64,000 bases of DNA from NCBI RefSeq assembly GCF_028751545.1, contig NZ_CP071867.1:2453306-2517305 (forward strand), written 5' to 3'. This stretch comes from Gilliamella sp. B3022 (GTDB lineage Bacteria; Pseudomonadota; Gammaproteobacteria; Enterobacterales; Orbaceae). A model generated the notes under the pieces. That model was not told the origin of the DNA. It searched no databases and worked only from the letters and a program-made list of their open reading frames with translations. The position numbers and the translations under genes were made by a program. Below, one piece after another: positions 25,580 through 35,826 of the stretch (position 1 is the first letter of the stretch; every line of letters starts with the position of its first letter).

Positions 25580-25983
25580 TATTTCCCCTCATTAAAATCA
25601 TGAATTGCACGTGCCACATCTGTTATTCCGTAAATCACATTTTTTTCATTAATAACAATTGCAGGGTATTTTTTTATACCAAGATTAAATGCTTTTATAA
25701 CCGTTTTTTGGGCTTCAATTATTTTAGATTCATACGTTTTCCACTCTGAAGAATTCAATTTTTTCTCAACATCCGAATAAGCATCATTAATATCACTAGA
25801 TAACTCACCAAAAAAAGAATTCAAAAGAATTTCTGTACCATCTAAATCATAAATTTGACAATTATCATGACAATTTTTAATTTGACTTATTTGCTCATGA
25901 TTAACGAAAACATCAATACTATGAATATCTGCCCCAATACATTGAAAACTTGCAAATACAATCAGTCCTAATATACGTTTCAT
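25579..25983 (-). CDS. ICE transfer protein, PFL_4709 type (TIGR03757-like)
   Basis: 134 residues with a signal peptide (MKRILGLIVFASFQCIGA). The rest resembles a thioredoxin-like/TrbC-type periplasmic protein (DIHSIDVFVNHE, KKYPAIVINEKNVIYGITDV). A CHDNC pair at residues ~38-42 may be redox active or structural. Its stop overlaps the start of the TraU-like gene and its start overlaps the preceding gene by 4 bp, so translation is coupled. Confidence 0.78.
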   Translation of the reverse strand: MKRILGLIVFASFQCIGADIHSIDVFVNHEQISQIKNCHDNCQIYDLDGTEILLNSFFGELSSDINDAYSDVEKKLNSSEWKTYESKIIEAQKTVIKAFNLGIKKYPAIVINEKNVIYGITDVARAIHDFNEGK

Positions 25984-26372
25984 GCATCAGCCCCCACAGT
26001 TAAAGTCATTAAATGTTTAATAAGCAAAAATGCATCAATCCAGTCAACAACATCAATACATAGACGTTTCCCTGTTTCAATATCAGCTAATTGTGGCCAA
26101 TGGATTTTATTTAAATTAGGATTGCATGATACTTCAATTAAACACGCTGATTTTTTTCCTTCAAAAGCGATTAAAGCATATTGTTTATACAGTATTTCAA
26201 ATTTGGTATGATCATCTACAGGTATACGGCACAAACGTAATTTAGTCGAAATTATGTCCCCAATTTTTCCTAATAATTCAAAACTGAATTCTTCAAAATC
26301 TTTACTATGAACAAGATTAATATTTGATTTTTTTAATGAAGTTGCATTAAATAAAAAAGTATTATCATTCAT
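25980..26372 (-). CDS. Unknown transfer-operon protein, 130 residues
   Basis: A soluble protein without signal peptide or membrane segment. It overlaps both neighbours by 1-4 bp, between the VirB4-like ATPase and the TIGR03757-like protein, so it belongs to the transfer operon. I do not recognise the family. A cytoplasmic accessory to the ATPase would fit its position, as inference. Confidence 0.6.
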   Translation of the reverse strand: MNDNTFLFNATSLKKSNINLVHSKDFEEFSFELLGKIGDIISTKLRLCRIPVDDHTKFEILYKQYALIAFEGKKSACLIEVSCNPNLNKIHWPQLADIETGKRLCIDVVDWIDAFLLIKHLMTLTVGADA

Positions 26373-29143
26373 TATGAATCCTTAGATATTCGTGAACTAA
26401 TACCTCGAGCTTCATCTAATTTTTCAGATACTTTAATAGCAGCATCTAGTTCGCTGATATTAAATTCTTTCATTAGTTTCATTCTCTCCGCTTTTTCATC
26501 CTTTTCGGTCATAGCTAGTGCTAAAAAAAGGCTTGGGGGAACGATTCGGAAAAGGCATTCTACATTTTTTGATAACACAACGCCCTCGGTGTACTGACGA
26601 GCAGATTTACAAGCAGAAGTGATCATTGAAATTTGTTCATCTGTTAATGCTTTAAAACGACGTATCTTCTCTGCTTCAGATGATTCTGTTACTAACATTT
26701 CCCACCACTCTATCATCGATAACAACTTTGATGCAGCATCAGGAAAATCTTCCATATTTTGAGTTGCTAACCACAACCATACTCCTAATTTACGCCACAT
26801 TTTTGACGCTTTTGTTAAATAGGCTGCTGTAAGTGGTTTTACGGTAATAATATGTGACTCATCGGTAATATTAACGATAGCTCTTGATTGATGTTGATAT
26901 TGTTCCCCCATATTATTTATGTGATTAATTAGAGAAATATATGCAATTGATAATTGAGCCTCATAACCTTCACGGGCAAAAGTCGCTAAATCGACATGAA
27001 TCACATCAACATCAGGCCAAGATGTTCCCTGTTGGTTAAATATTTCACCTTCAAATCCTTGAGTGAACATACTTAATGATTCAGCCATTTCATATGCTTT
27101 TGCACGCCGAGCTTCTGGTAAATTTACATCTTTACTTAAAGAAAATAATGCATCTTGAACATCACTTGGAATAGCTTGCCGTTTTTCTGCATATGCAACT
27201 TGAGCGGCCATAACGATAGCCTGTCTAATCATTGCCCTATCTGAACGACGAAGCAACTCATCCTCTTTTTCTTCTCCACCTGTGATCATTAAACGTATAG
27301 ATATTTCTATTTCACCAAGCACATCTCGTTGTGCATCTTCATCATCATTTTGTTCAAGTGCTTCACTAACAATATCATCACTCAAATTGTTTTCATCGAT
27401 TTCAAACTGAATATCTTTATTTTGTAAAATTAAATGAGAATCAGCTAATGGATTAAGCACTACACCGCTTCCTGGTTTTAAACAAACTCGATAAACGCTT
27501 ACTCCTTGTTGCTCCATAAAATCAACAAGAAGGCCGAAAGAATTACCCGTCTCGACAATAATCATTCGTGGACGATACATAGCAACAAGCTGAGCTATTT
27601 CGATATTTAGTGTTGCTGATTTACCTGCACCGGTTGGACCTAAAATAAGTTTGTGACCATTTTGAGCTTTATCAACCATAGGATCGTAGCTTAACGGCTC
27701 ACCTCCTCGATTAAAAAAAGTTACGCCTGGATGACCTGTTCCAGTGCTCCTTCCCAAAACAGGTAATAAATTAGCCAAATGTTTGCACCAATTAAATTTA
27801 ACGTATAATCGTTGTGGGTCATTTTGAGGGTTATAATTCATCGGCAACCATCGTAAAAACGAGGAAGCAGGAGCAACTTCATTAGCTTCAGCTACTGTGA
27901 CAAGACCATTGTTGTTGAGTACTGAACTCAGTGCTTGTATTCTACGTTTTAATCCACTTATACTTGAATCCTTAACATAAAATGCAACAGAGCTGTAATA
28001 CATTTTTTTACGTTGACGAATATACTCCATAGCTTCAGCACAATCTTCTTTAACAGACAAAGATTCAGCATTCTCACCAATCGCTTTACCACGAATAAAA
28101 TTGATATGATCTTCTAGTTTATCTTGAGGATGAGTTACAATTGTTAAACACATCATTGTTGATTCTGGCAATACATCAAAAAGCGCATTTATTCCATCGG
28201 CTTTACTTGTCTCACCTGTAATATGGCCAATCTTGGGGGGAAGCTTTAATCTATCGACAACAACAACCGCATGTGGTGTATTATCAAAATGCCAGTAACC
28301 TTCTTTAATCTCTGGCTCACTATAAAAAAGGTTTTCTGCAAAATCAGTAATTATAGGTAACTCATCAATCTGTTTTTGCTCATCCATCAACTGCTTAATA
28401 AAGTTTTTTCCACCTTGTAACGGTGAGGGATTAAATATTTGAGCTAACCAACGAGAAACCTCATTTTTTCCCAATCTATTGACTACAATTCCTGCTCCTT
28501 TCAACGCAAGTGTCAAATTATTACAAACAATATCAAGTGATTCTTGTGGATTTAAATCTTCACGTTCTTTGGTACCGAGATATCGATATATAACCAGCCG
28601 AGTTTTTCTAATTTGTCCTCGCCAAAGTGTTTTAGTAACTGTATTATCAAAAAAAAGCCCATCTTTTTTAGTAATATTATCAAGATGCGCTTCCATTATG
28701 CTTAGCCATTTTTTTGTAAATTCAGTTTCTTTAGCATGTGGTTTAGGATATTGTCTTAATAAAGAGATATAATCTTGCAAATTATCCTCATCTTGACAAA
28801 AATATTGTATGATCCATGGATTAGTATCTCTTTCATCAAAAGTATCCTCGATACTATTTGTTACAATATCACTTATATCACGAAGTTTAGATATTGATTT
28901 TGCTTCAGTGCCATACGGAATAATTTCAAATACCGCACCAACAGAGCGACCATCTTCAAGTAAAATTGAATTGTGAACCTCATCAAATTCAACCCAAGGT
29001 AAATAATCAATAATTGATTTCTTCCCATTACTGGCATAAATGAAGTTTTTTTTATGCCTATGAGTCAAATTGCCTTGCCTTTTAGGTTTATCACTTACTT
29101 GAATTTCTTTTTGTAAACCTTTTTTCTTACTAAATAATTTCAT
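26372..29143 (-). CDS. VirB4/TraC-like conjugative ATPase (TIGR03744-like)
   Basis: 923 residues. Walker A is LILGPTGAGKSATLN at ~residue 500, and a Walker B-like VNITDESHI at ~750. The N-terminal half has the expected DGRSVGAVFEI and KKMYYSSVAFYVKD strands. It is the motor ATPase of the type IV secretion system, located at the inner membrane. Length and order (after a lipoprotein and a VirB10-like protein) match the PFL_4706 family of PFGI-1-class ICEs. Confidence 0.92.
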   Translation of the reverse strand: MKLFSKKKGLQKEIQVSDKPKRQGNLTHRHKKNFIYASNGKKSIIDYLPWVEFDEVHNSILLEDGRSVGAVFEIIPYGTEAKSISKLRDISDIVTNSIEDTFDERDTNPWIIQYFCQDEDNLQDYISLLRQYPKPHAKETEFTKKWLSIMEAHLDNITKKDGLFFDNTVTKTLWRGQIRKTRLVIYRYLGTKEREDLNPQESLDIVCNNLTLALKGAGIVVNRLGKNEVSRWLAQIFNPSPLQGGKNFIKQLMDEQKQIDELPIITDFAENLFYSEPEIKEGYWHFDNTPHAVVVVDRLKLPPKIGHITGETSKADGINALFDVLPESTMMCLTIVTHPQDKLEDHINFIRGKAIGENAESLSVKEDCAEAMEYIRQRKKMYYSSVAFYVKDSSISGLKRRIQALSSVLNNNGLVTVAEANEVAPASSFLRWLPMNYNPQNDPQRLYVKFNWCKHLANLLPVLGRSTGTGHPGVTFFNRGGEPLSYDPMVDKAQNGHKLILGPTGAGKSATLNIEIAQLVAMYRPRMIIVETGNSFGLLVDFMEQQGVSVYRVCLKPGSGVVLNPLADSHLILQNKDIQFEIDENNLSDDIVSEALEQNDDEDAQRDVLGEIEISIRLMITGGEEKEDELLRRSDRAMIRQAIVMAAQVAYAEKRQAIPSDVQDALFSLSKDVNLPEARRAKAYEMAESLSMFTQGFEGEIFNQQGTSWPDVDVIHVDLATFAREGYEAQLSIAYISLINHINNMGEQYQHQSRAIVNITDESHIITVKPLTAAYLTKASKMWRKLGVWLWLATQNMEDFPDAASKLLSMIEWWEMLVTESSEAEKIRRFKALTDEQISMITSACKSARQYTEGVVLSKNVECLFRIVPPSLFLALAMTEKDEKAERMKLMKEFNISELDAAIKVSEKLDEARGISSRISKDS

Positions 29144-29580
29144 TAGTAATTCTCCACTCTTTCACCATAGTAATTATCCACTCTTTCACCAGGCATAGCA
29201 TATTGCACATCGCCATAGAATGAGAATGCAGTTGAATATCCTGGTACGGGTAATTTCCCATTAGTCAAATGAGGATAGACATACATAACTAAATCGGGGT
29301 TCGGTAAACGTTGAAAGAGATTATTAATTTCTTGTTCTGCTGTTCGTGTATGAGTCATCATTTCAACATTTTGGGTTAAATTATCAACTTCTCGTCTAAG
29401 TTGAAGTCGATTATCAAACAATTGAGAAGCACCTCCTCCTGTTTTTTTATTGTAAATATCACTCATTGTCTCACTGCTATGTGGAAACATTTTTTCTTTT
29501 GAAGTACTACAACCAGATAAAAATAGAGCTGTGACAAAAGTTAATAAAAGAATAGTCATTTTTTTTTGTTTCTGTTTCAT
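29143..29580 (-). CDS. Transfer-region lipoprotein (TIGR03751-like)
   Basis: 145 residues with a lipoprotein signal (lipobox LSGC at ~residues 21-24) and the conserved FPHSSETMSDIYNKK segment. It probably corresponds to the VirB7/TraV-type lipoprotein of the outer-membrane core complex. The last residues repeat (GERVDNYY then GERVENY), caused by a short tandem duplication in the DNA at about 29150-29190. Start and stop overlap both neighbours by 1 bp. Confidence 0.85.
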   Translation of the reverse strand: MKQKQKKMTILLLTFVTALFLSGCSTSKEKMFPHSSETMSDIYNKKTGGGASQLFDNRLQLRREVDNLTQNVEMMTHTRTAEQEINNLFQRLPNPDLVMYVYPHLTNGKLPVPGYSTAFSFYGDVQYAMPGERVDNYYGERVENY

Positions 29581-31004
29581 TAATCAAGCACTCCAATTTT
29601 TTTAGTATTCATCTCATAATCAACAAGTCTGCCATCAAATAAATAATCAATTTGTAGCTCCTTATTAATGTGAATGGCAATTTCTTTACCTGGTGGAACA
29701 TAAACTGCATCAAAAGTTTGCCCATAGCGTTTATTTAACCAATCAATCGTCTGATTAATTCCTCCACTCAGTCCTTTTCCTAAAACGTATTGACCATTAT
29801 TACCAGTAACGGCATTGGTAACATTTGATCCATCTGTTACAACAGTAGTATTTTGTTGTGCCATTGCATCTGCCGCTGCTGCTGCTGTACCTAACCCTAT
29901 TACAGTTGATAAATATTGGCTGGCATTAGATTTGACTTCACCTGAAACACATGGAATACCATATTCATCAGATAACCACCCAATACTTTCATCTTTATTG
30001 CCATTATTTTTTGAGTCAGGAATAGTGATAATTCGCCCATCATCAAAAACAAATGTAATTGATTTAACGTTACCTCTTACGCAAGATAGAACGTAATCAC
30101 CGGATGCAGTCCCAGAAACAATTGCTCCTTCAACATGTGGTAATTCAATTCCATTTGAAATTAAATTATCTCGCCCTATCACGGCTTTAAACGGATACGG
30201 ATCTGATACAACACCATCAATAGGAACTCGTCCAAGTAACGCTGTCATTGAAACAGAGCCGATTAGAGTTGAATTTACAGGTACTGTATAAAATGGTTGA
30301 AGATCTTTTTCTTCTTTTCGCTCGCCAATAGGCTGATTGATATTATCTTTATGATCTTTCAATTTTGAACGAATTGGGTCCTTCCCATTAAAACTGGACG
30401 GGAACTGAAATTCCGGCGCACTTCTACCTTTACTACTAACAATTTGGTCAGCAGGATTAACCCATTGAATTTCATCACTATTAGATATATCAACATTACT
30501 ACTTGACTGACTTGCTTGTCCTCTTCCTATTGGGATTGAAACTGATTTTGAATCAACCGTTTCATTAGAACTAGATATGGTTGAGGTTGTTGTTAATTTA
30601 TTAAGCTTATCTGTCAGAATTGAAACTTTTTTTTCTAGCTCTGAAGGCTCATTAGATTTGGAATCATTTGATGGAGGTTCTATCTTATACTGTGGTACTC
30701 TTGTTTTTTTCAAATTTTCATTTTCAGATTTTAAATTTTTAATTTCTTTTACTATATCAGCTTGATCCTTTTTTAACGTCTTAACTAGCGTCACTAAAGT
30801 CTGAACTGTATCTTTTTCAGTATCCCCAGTAATGCCTAGTACAGATAAATCTTCTTCATTCAAATCTGCTATTTCAACGATTTCATCAGTTACTGATGAT
30901 GCTTGTTTTTTATTTTTATTCGAAATGACTACAATAAAAATCCCCACTAGGATTAAACTACCAACGATAATTGGTAACAATTTATTACCTTTGATTGTTG
31001 CCAT
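29580..31004 (-). CDS. VirB10/TraB-like core complex protein (TIGR03752-like)
   Basis: About 474 residues. One N-terminal membrane segment (~10-30), a coiled coil (~55-130) and a C-terminal beta-barrel-type domain (NSTLIGSVSMTALLGRVP onward) make up the VirB10-like layout that spans inner and outer membranes. The ATG at 31004 is chosen over one six codons upstream because AGGGG lies 6 bp before it. The Ala-rich helix (GLGTAAAAADAMAQQNTT, ~380) fits the outer-membrane antenna region. Confidence 0.88.
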   Translation of the reverse strand: MATIKGNKLLPIIVGSLILVGIFIVVISNKNKKQASSVTDEIVEIADLNEEDLSVLGITGDTEKDTVQTLVTLVKTLKKDQADIVKEIKNLKSENENLKKTRVPQYKIEPPSNDSKSNEPSELEKKVSILTDKLNKLTTTSTISSSNETVDSKSVSIPIGRGQASQSSSNVDISNSDEIQWVNPADQIVSSKGRSAPEFQFPSSFNGKDPIRSKLKDHKDNINQPIGERKEEKDLQPFYTVPVNSTLIGSVSMTALLGRVPIDGVVSDPYPFKAVIGRDNLISNGIELPHVEGAIVSGTASGDYVLSCVRGNVKSITFVFDDGRIITIPDSKNNGNKDESIGWLSDEYGIPCVSGEVKSNASQYLSTVIGLGTAAAAADAMAQQNTTVVTDGSNVTNAVTGNNGQYVLGKGLSGGINQTIDWLNKRYGQTFDAVYVPPGKEIAIHINKELQIDYLFDGRLVDYEMNTKKIGVLD

Positions 31005-31005
31005 A

Positions 31006-31830
31006 TTATTCCCCTCTACCATTTAATTCAGGTAAAAATGCATTGATTACTTTACCTTTAGTAACAATATAAAGCATAGTGGTATCAGCAGGTTCCCCTT
31101 GAGGACCCAATATATTGTGTTGAAATGTTGCTGAATAAAAATTACCCTGCAACAGCCTTGCATCTAAATTGACATAACCTTTGCTATAATTAACTAATTT
31201 GATGGCTACAACTTCATAATTTTTTAGCCTCCACACTGATTTAGGCTCAGCAGTAATAGGAAGTTGTGGCACAAGCCTGGTTAATATTGGAGGCAAAGAC
31301 ATAGAAATTTGTTTAATACCAGGTACTTTTTCAATTGCTCGCAAGGGGGCATAATAATTTTGTGCTGCATATCGAGTAAGCAAAACTGGAGTAGGTAATG
31401 CTTGTTCATCATGTACAGTTGTATAATTTTCTTCTATTTTTTTTAAATTAGCTTCATCTTCAGTCGTGATTTTAATTGTTTCTAATTTCTTTTTGGATGG
31501 TCCATTTCCTGTAAGATCAATTAAAATTATTTCACCAGACTCGAGATCTTTTAGCATTAATCGAGTTTCAGTAAATGGCGCATTGCTTTTTAAATATAAA
31601 ACCCCGCCTAGGCTTTGTACTCGGAGCTTAGCTTGTAACGATATGGGTAATCCGACTGATATATTTCTTTCTAAAATTACCATTCTTTCATCATTCTGAT
31701 TAATAGTAATTTTGATAGGTGTTCTGTCCCATGTAATTAATTCAACAGCTATAGCATTATTAATTGACAATACAAAAATCAATAATGTCATGATCAATTG
31801 AGGAAGTTTTAAAATCATCTGATTATTCAT
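31006..31830 (-). CDS. VirB9/TraK-like core complex protein (TIGR03749-like)
   Basis: 274 residues with a signal peptide of about 28 residues. The beta-rich body (ELITWDRTPIKITINQ, VQSLGGVLYLKSNAPF) matches the PFL_4704 family, the periplasmic secretin-like partner of the VirB10-like protein. AGGAG lies 7 bp before the ATG. It overlaps the VirB8-like gene by 8 bp. Confidence 0.87.
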   Translation of the reverse strand: MNNQMILKLPQLIMTLLIFVLSINNAIAVELITWDRTPIKITINQNDERMVILERNISVGLPISLQAKLRVQSLGGVLYLKSNAPFTETRLMLKDLESGEIILIDLTGNGPSKKKLETIKITTEDEANLKKIEENYTTVHDEQALPTPVLLTRYAAQNYYAPLRAIEKVPGIKQISMSLPPILTRLVPQLPITAEPKSVWRLKNYEVVAIKLVNYSKGYVNLDARLLQGNFYSATFQHNILGPQGEPADTTMLYIVTKGKVINAFLPELNGRGE

Positions 31831-32491
31831 TGTGTTCTCCTACAGACGACGTAAGTCTTAAAGGTTGGCTTGCATAACAATTAAGCTTTAAACCCCAAGG
31901 GTTTTCTTCAGGATTTGTATCACTTTTAACAACACTAAGTGGATAACGAACCATTGCTCGTTTAACGGCTTCCCCTTTGTAATATTCATCAATATATAAA
32001 TCGAATGTTACAATCCACGCTTTATCCGATAAAATTTGTACTCTTGGCTCAAACTGATTCGTTTGATAATTTTTGATCTCTGAATTAATTCCACGTCCGT
32101 CAATTTCAGCTACATTTCTAACGCGCTCTCTTAGTTCACCGCCCTGTCGTCTTTCTTCATATTCATTCAATAGTACCACCTTGCATTGTGGTGTTAAGTA
32201 CGGAGTGAGCTTATTTATATTACGTTTATAATCAATTTCTCCATTGCTTGGCCAGTTATTAAGTTGCTGAAAAATATAAAATGCAAATCCGTATATGTTA
32301 CTAGGATCTATATCTGACCAAAGCCGAGTACTACCCGACCGAGTATCTGGTGGAATATGAATAGTCAAATCTTTAGGCGCTGAACGCCATCCCCAGGCCA
32401 TAGCTAAAATAATTACAAGCAATACAATAATCACAAATCTCAGTGATTGGATGTGTTTATCTCTCCCAGTAAGTGCATGTAAATATTTCAT
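31823..32491 (-). CDS. VirB8/TraE-like membrane protein (TIGR03746-like)
   Basis: 222 residues with one N-terminal membrane segment (~20-40) and a periplasmic domain with LTPYLTPQCKVVLLNEYEER, as in the PFL_4703 family. VirB8-like proteins nucleate assembly of the secretion channel at the inner membrane. It overlaps the neighbours on both sides by a few bases, indicating translational coupling. Confidence 0.87.
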   Translation of the reverse strand: MKYLHALTGRDKHIQSLRFVIIVLLVIILAMAWGWRSAPKDLTIHIPPDTRSGSTRLWSDIDPSNIYGFAFYIFQQLNNWPSNGEIDYKRNINKLTPYLTPQCKVVLLNEYEERRQGGELRERVRNVAEIDGRGINSEIKNYQTNQFEPRVQILSDKAWIVTFDLYIDEYYKGEAVKRAMVRYPLSVVKSDTNPEENPWGLKLNCYASQPLRLTSSVGEHNE

Positions 32492-32871
32492 TTTTGTTTT
32501 ACCTTATTATATTTTCGTTTTTTTCGTCTAACGATAAATTGTTCATCATTAAAAATTAGATTATTTCCATTGAATCCTTTCTTTGCGAAAAACAAATCAA
32601 TAGACCGTGAAAACCAAGTTTCTGGTTTACCTCGCTTTAATTTAGCGATTTTATTTCCACCAAAAAAAAGGGTTGGCAATGGCATGAAAACAATCGCTGA
32701 GGGAATTAACACCCAGCGACCAAATAAGATAAATAAGATAATTCCTAACAAACTACCAATAATTGTACCAACTCCAATCATCAATAATAATTCACGGACT
32801 GTCATACCTTTGTAAACTACTGGCATCCGATTAAGACGGTCTGGAAGCATTTTAATGTCGTTATCTTTCAT
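32488..32871 (-). CDS. Transfer-region membrane protein (TIGR03750-like)
   Basis: 127 residues with the conserved start LPDRLNRMPVVYKGMTVREL and two hydrophobic segments (~30-52 and ~55-72), followed by a basic tail. This is the TIGR03750 family, comparable in position to TraL/VirB3. It probably helps anchor the VirB4-like ATPase at the membrane. Confidence 0.86.
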   Translation of the reverse strand: MKDNDIKMLPDRLNRMPVVYKGMTVRELLLMIGVGTIIGSLLGIILFILFGRWVLIPSAIVFMPLPTLFFGGNKIAKLKRGKPETWFSRSIDLFFAKKGFNGNNLIFNDEQFIVRRKKRKYNKVKQK

Positions 32872-32887
32872 CTTATTTATTTATCTA

Positions 32888-33250
32888 TTAATTTAGCAAT
32901 GTTTCAGCTGCCAATGTTGCAAACCAAATACAAGCAACAACTAATACAACACCTATAACAACTAAAGTACCAAATTTTGCCCACGAGCCTTTACCCTCGC
33001 CGATATTGTTATATTCAATTAGGATATTTTTTGCTGCGACAATAAAAGCACCGCCAACGATAATCAACCCTCCAACGGCGAAACCGTCATACATATATGC
33101 TTGCATATTGGGTAATAGCCCGCCTTTTTTACCCTGTGATGGGTCATCTATAGATGGCATTTTTGCCATTACATGTTGTCCCCATAAAGCTAACCCAAAT
33201 AGAAAGATCTTACTTTTTATCTGAAATAATTCTTTTGCTTTTTTAAACAT
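32888..33250 (-). CDS. Transfer-region membrane protein, PFL_4702 type (TIGR03745-like)
   Basis: 120 residues with a signal-like N-terminus (KIFLFGLALWGQHVMA) and two membrane segments (~50-70 and ~92-115). The size and pattern are those of a VirB2/pilin-like or TraA-like small membrane protein. The gene is preceded by AAGGAG. Pilin identity is plausible but not shown. Confidence 0.82.
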   Translation of the reverse strand: MFKKAKELFQIKSKIFLFGLALWGQHVMAKMPSIDDPSQGKKGGLLPNMQAYMYDGFAVGGLIIVGGAFIVAAKNILIEYNNIGEGKGSWAKFGTLVVIGVVLVVACIWFATLAAETLLN

Positions 33251-33273
33251 GAATTTTTTCTCCTTAAAAATTT

Positions 33274-33519
33274 TTATTGAAAATAAATAAAAGATCCCAG
33301 TATTAAAACAAAAACAACAGCTCGAATAATAACTGATGGCAACTCATCAATCTTTAGACCTTCATTCCCTAAACCTTTTAAGAGACAAAAAATAATGATA
33401 GCTACTATAAATAGAGCTATACCGATACATATTGCACCAAAAAAATTGAAGGATTGATCCATTGTGAATGTTGCACCATCTTCAAAAGCCTTAAGTGTTT
33501 TTTCGCTCATATCATTCAT
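33274..33519 (-). CDS. Transfer-region membrane protein, PFL_4701 type (TIGR03758-like)
   Basis: About 81 residues with two hydrophobic segments and the conserved FEDGATF motif near the start. The ATG at 33519 (MNDMSEK) is preferred because GAAGGCGAA lies just upstream, inside the end of the RAQPRD gene. It could be a second pilin-like subunit. Confidence 0.8.
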   Translation of the reverse strand: MNDMSEKTLKAFEDGATFTMDQSFNFFGAICIGIALFIVAIIIFCLLKGLGNEGLKIDELPSVIIRAVVFVLILGSFIYFQ

Positions 33520-33826
33520 TTTGATATTCGCCTTCAATCACTGGAAAGTTAAGCGAACGAGGTTGAGATCTTGTCGGGGATATGTAGCTTTCAATACCTT
33601 GCATGACATGATCAATATCATTTTGTATTGCTTTATAGTTAAAATGATAACGTTCTGATTGCTCGGTTCCTGAAACAATTTCACTTTTAAGTAAAGATTG
33701 TTTAACTTGTTTGAGTTGTTTTAACACTAATGCGAGTTCTTCTTTTTCGTTTGCTACAGCCAAATCAGAGCTTAACAATAAAGATAAACCAACTATTGAA
33801 AGAATTATGTTAGGATGCTTTCGCAT
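33512..33826 (-). CDS. RAQPRD-family periplasmic ICE protein
   Basis: 104 residues with a signal peptide (to ~residue 25). The mature part has the conserved ERYHFNYKAIQNDI segment and the signature SQPRSLNFPVIEGEY near the C-terminus, which defines the ICE RAQPRD family (TIGR01690). A GGAGAAAA ribosome binding site precedes it. It is the first transfer gene downstream of the resistance insertion, which begins 98 bp upstream. Confidence 0.85.
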   Translation of the reverse strand: MRKHPNIILSIVGLSLLLSSDLAVANEKEELALVLKQLKQVKQSLLKSEIVSGTEQSERYHFNYKAIQNDIDHVMQGIESYISPTRSQPRSLNFPVIEGEYQNE

Positions 33827-33924
33827 GTTTTTTCTCCAGTTTTGAACCGGATTTCTACTATAATGATTAATATGAAAAAAACATCAATTAAATCTTTTTT
33901 GATTTTTTAAAAAAAATTGGCTTA

Positions 33925-33962
33925 GGGGTCTGACGCTCAGTGGAACGAAAACTCACGTTAAG
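33925..33962 (+). repeat. Outer left 38-bp Tn3 inverted repeat with 5-bp target duplication
   Basis: It begins GGGGTCTGACGCTCAGTGG and is the bla-side end of the transposon. The preceding GCTTA (33920-33924) is repeated after the opposite outer end. Confidence 0.97.
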
Positions 33963-34071
33963 GGATTTTGGTCATGAGATTATCAAAAAGGATCTTCACC
34001 TAGATCCTTTTAAATTAAAAATGAAGTTTTAAATCAATCTAAAGTATATATGAGTAAACTTGGTCTGACAG

Positions 34072-34944
<873 letters not shown>

Positions 34945-34973
34945 TCAATATTATTGAAGCATTTATCAGGGTT

Positions 34974-35002
34974 ATTGTCTCATGAGCGGATACATATTTG
35001 AA
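34974..35002 (-). promoter_or_regulatory. blaTEM P3 promoter
   Basis: On the minus strand TTCAAA (-35) and GACAAT (-10) are 17 bp apart, the well-known weak P3 promoter. No change to the strong Pa/Pb or P4 form was noticed. Confidence 0.85.
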
Positions 35003-35105
35003 TGTATTTAGAAAAATAAACAAATAGGGGTTCCGCGCACATTTCCCCGAAAAGTGCCACCTGACGTCTAAGAAACCATTATTATCATGACATTAACCTA
35101 TAGTA

Positions 35106-35778
<673 letters not shown>

Positions 35779-35826
35779 TACGGTTGCAAAAATGTTACTA
35801 AATGCCCGTCAGGCAGGGAGGCCGAT

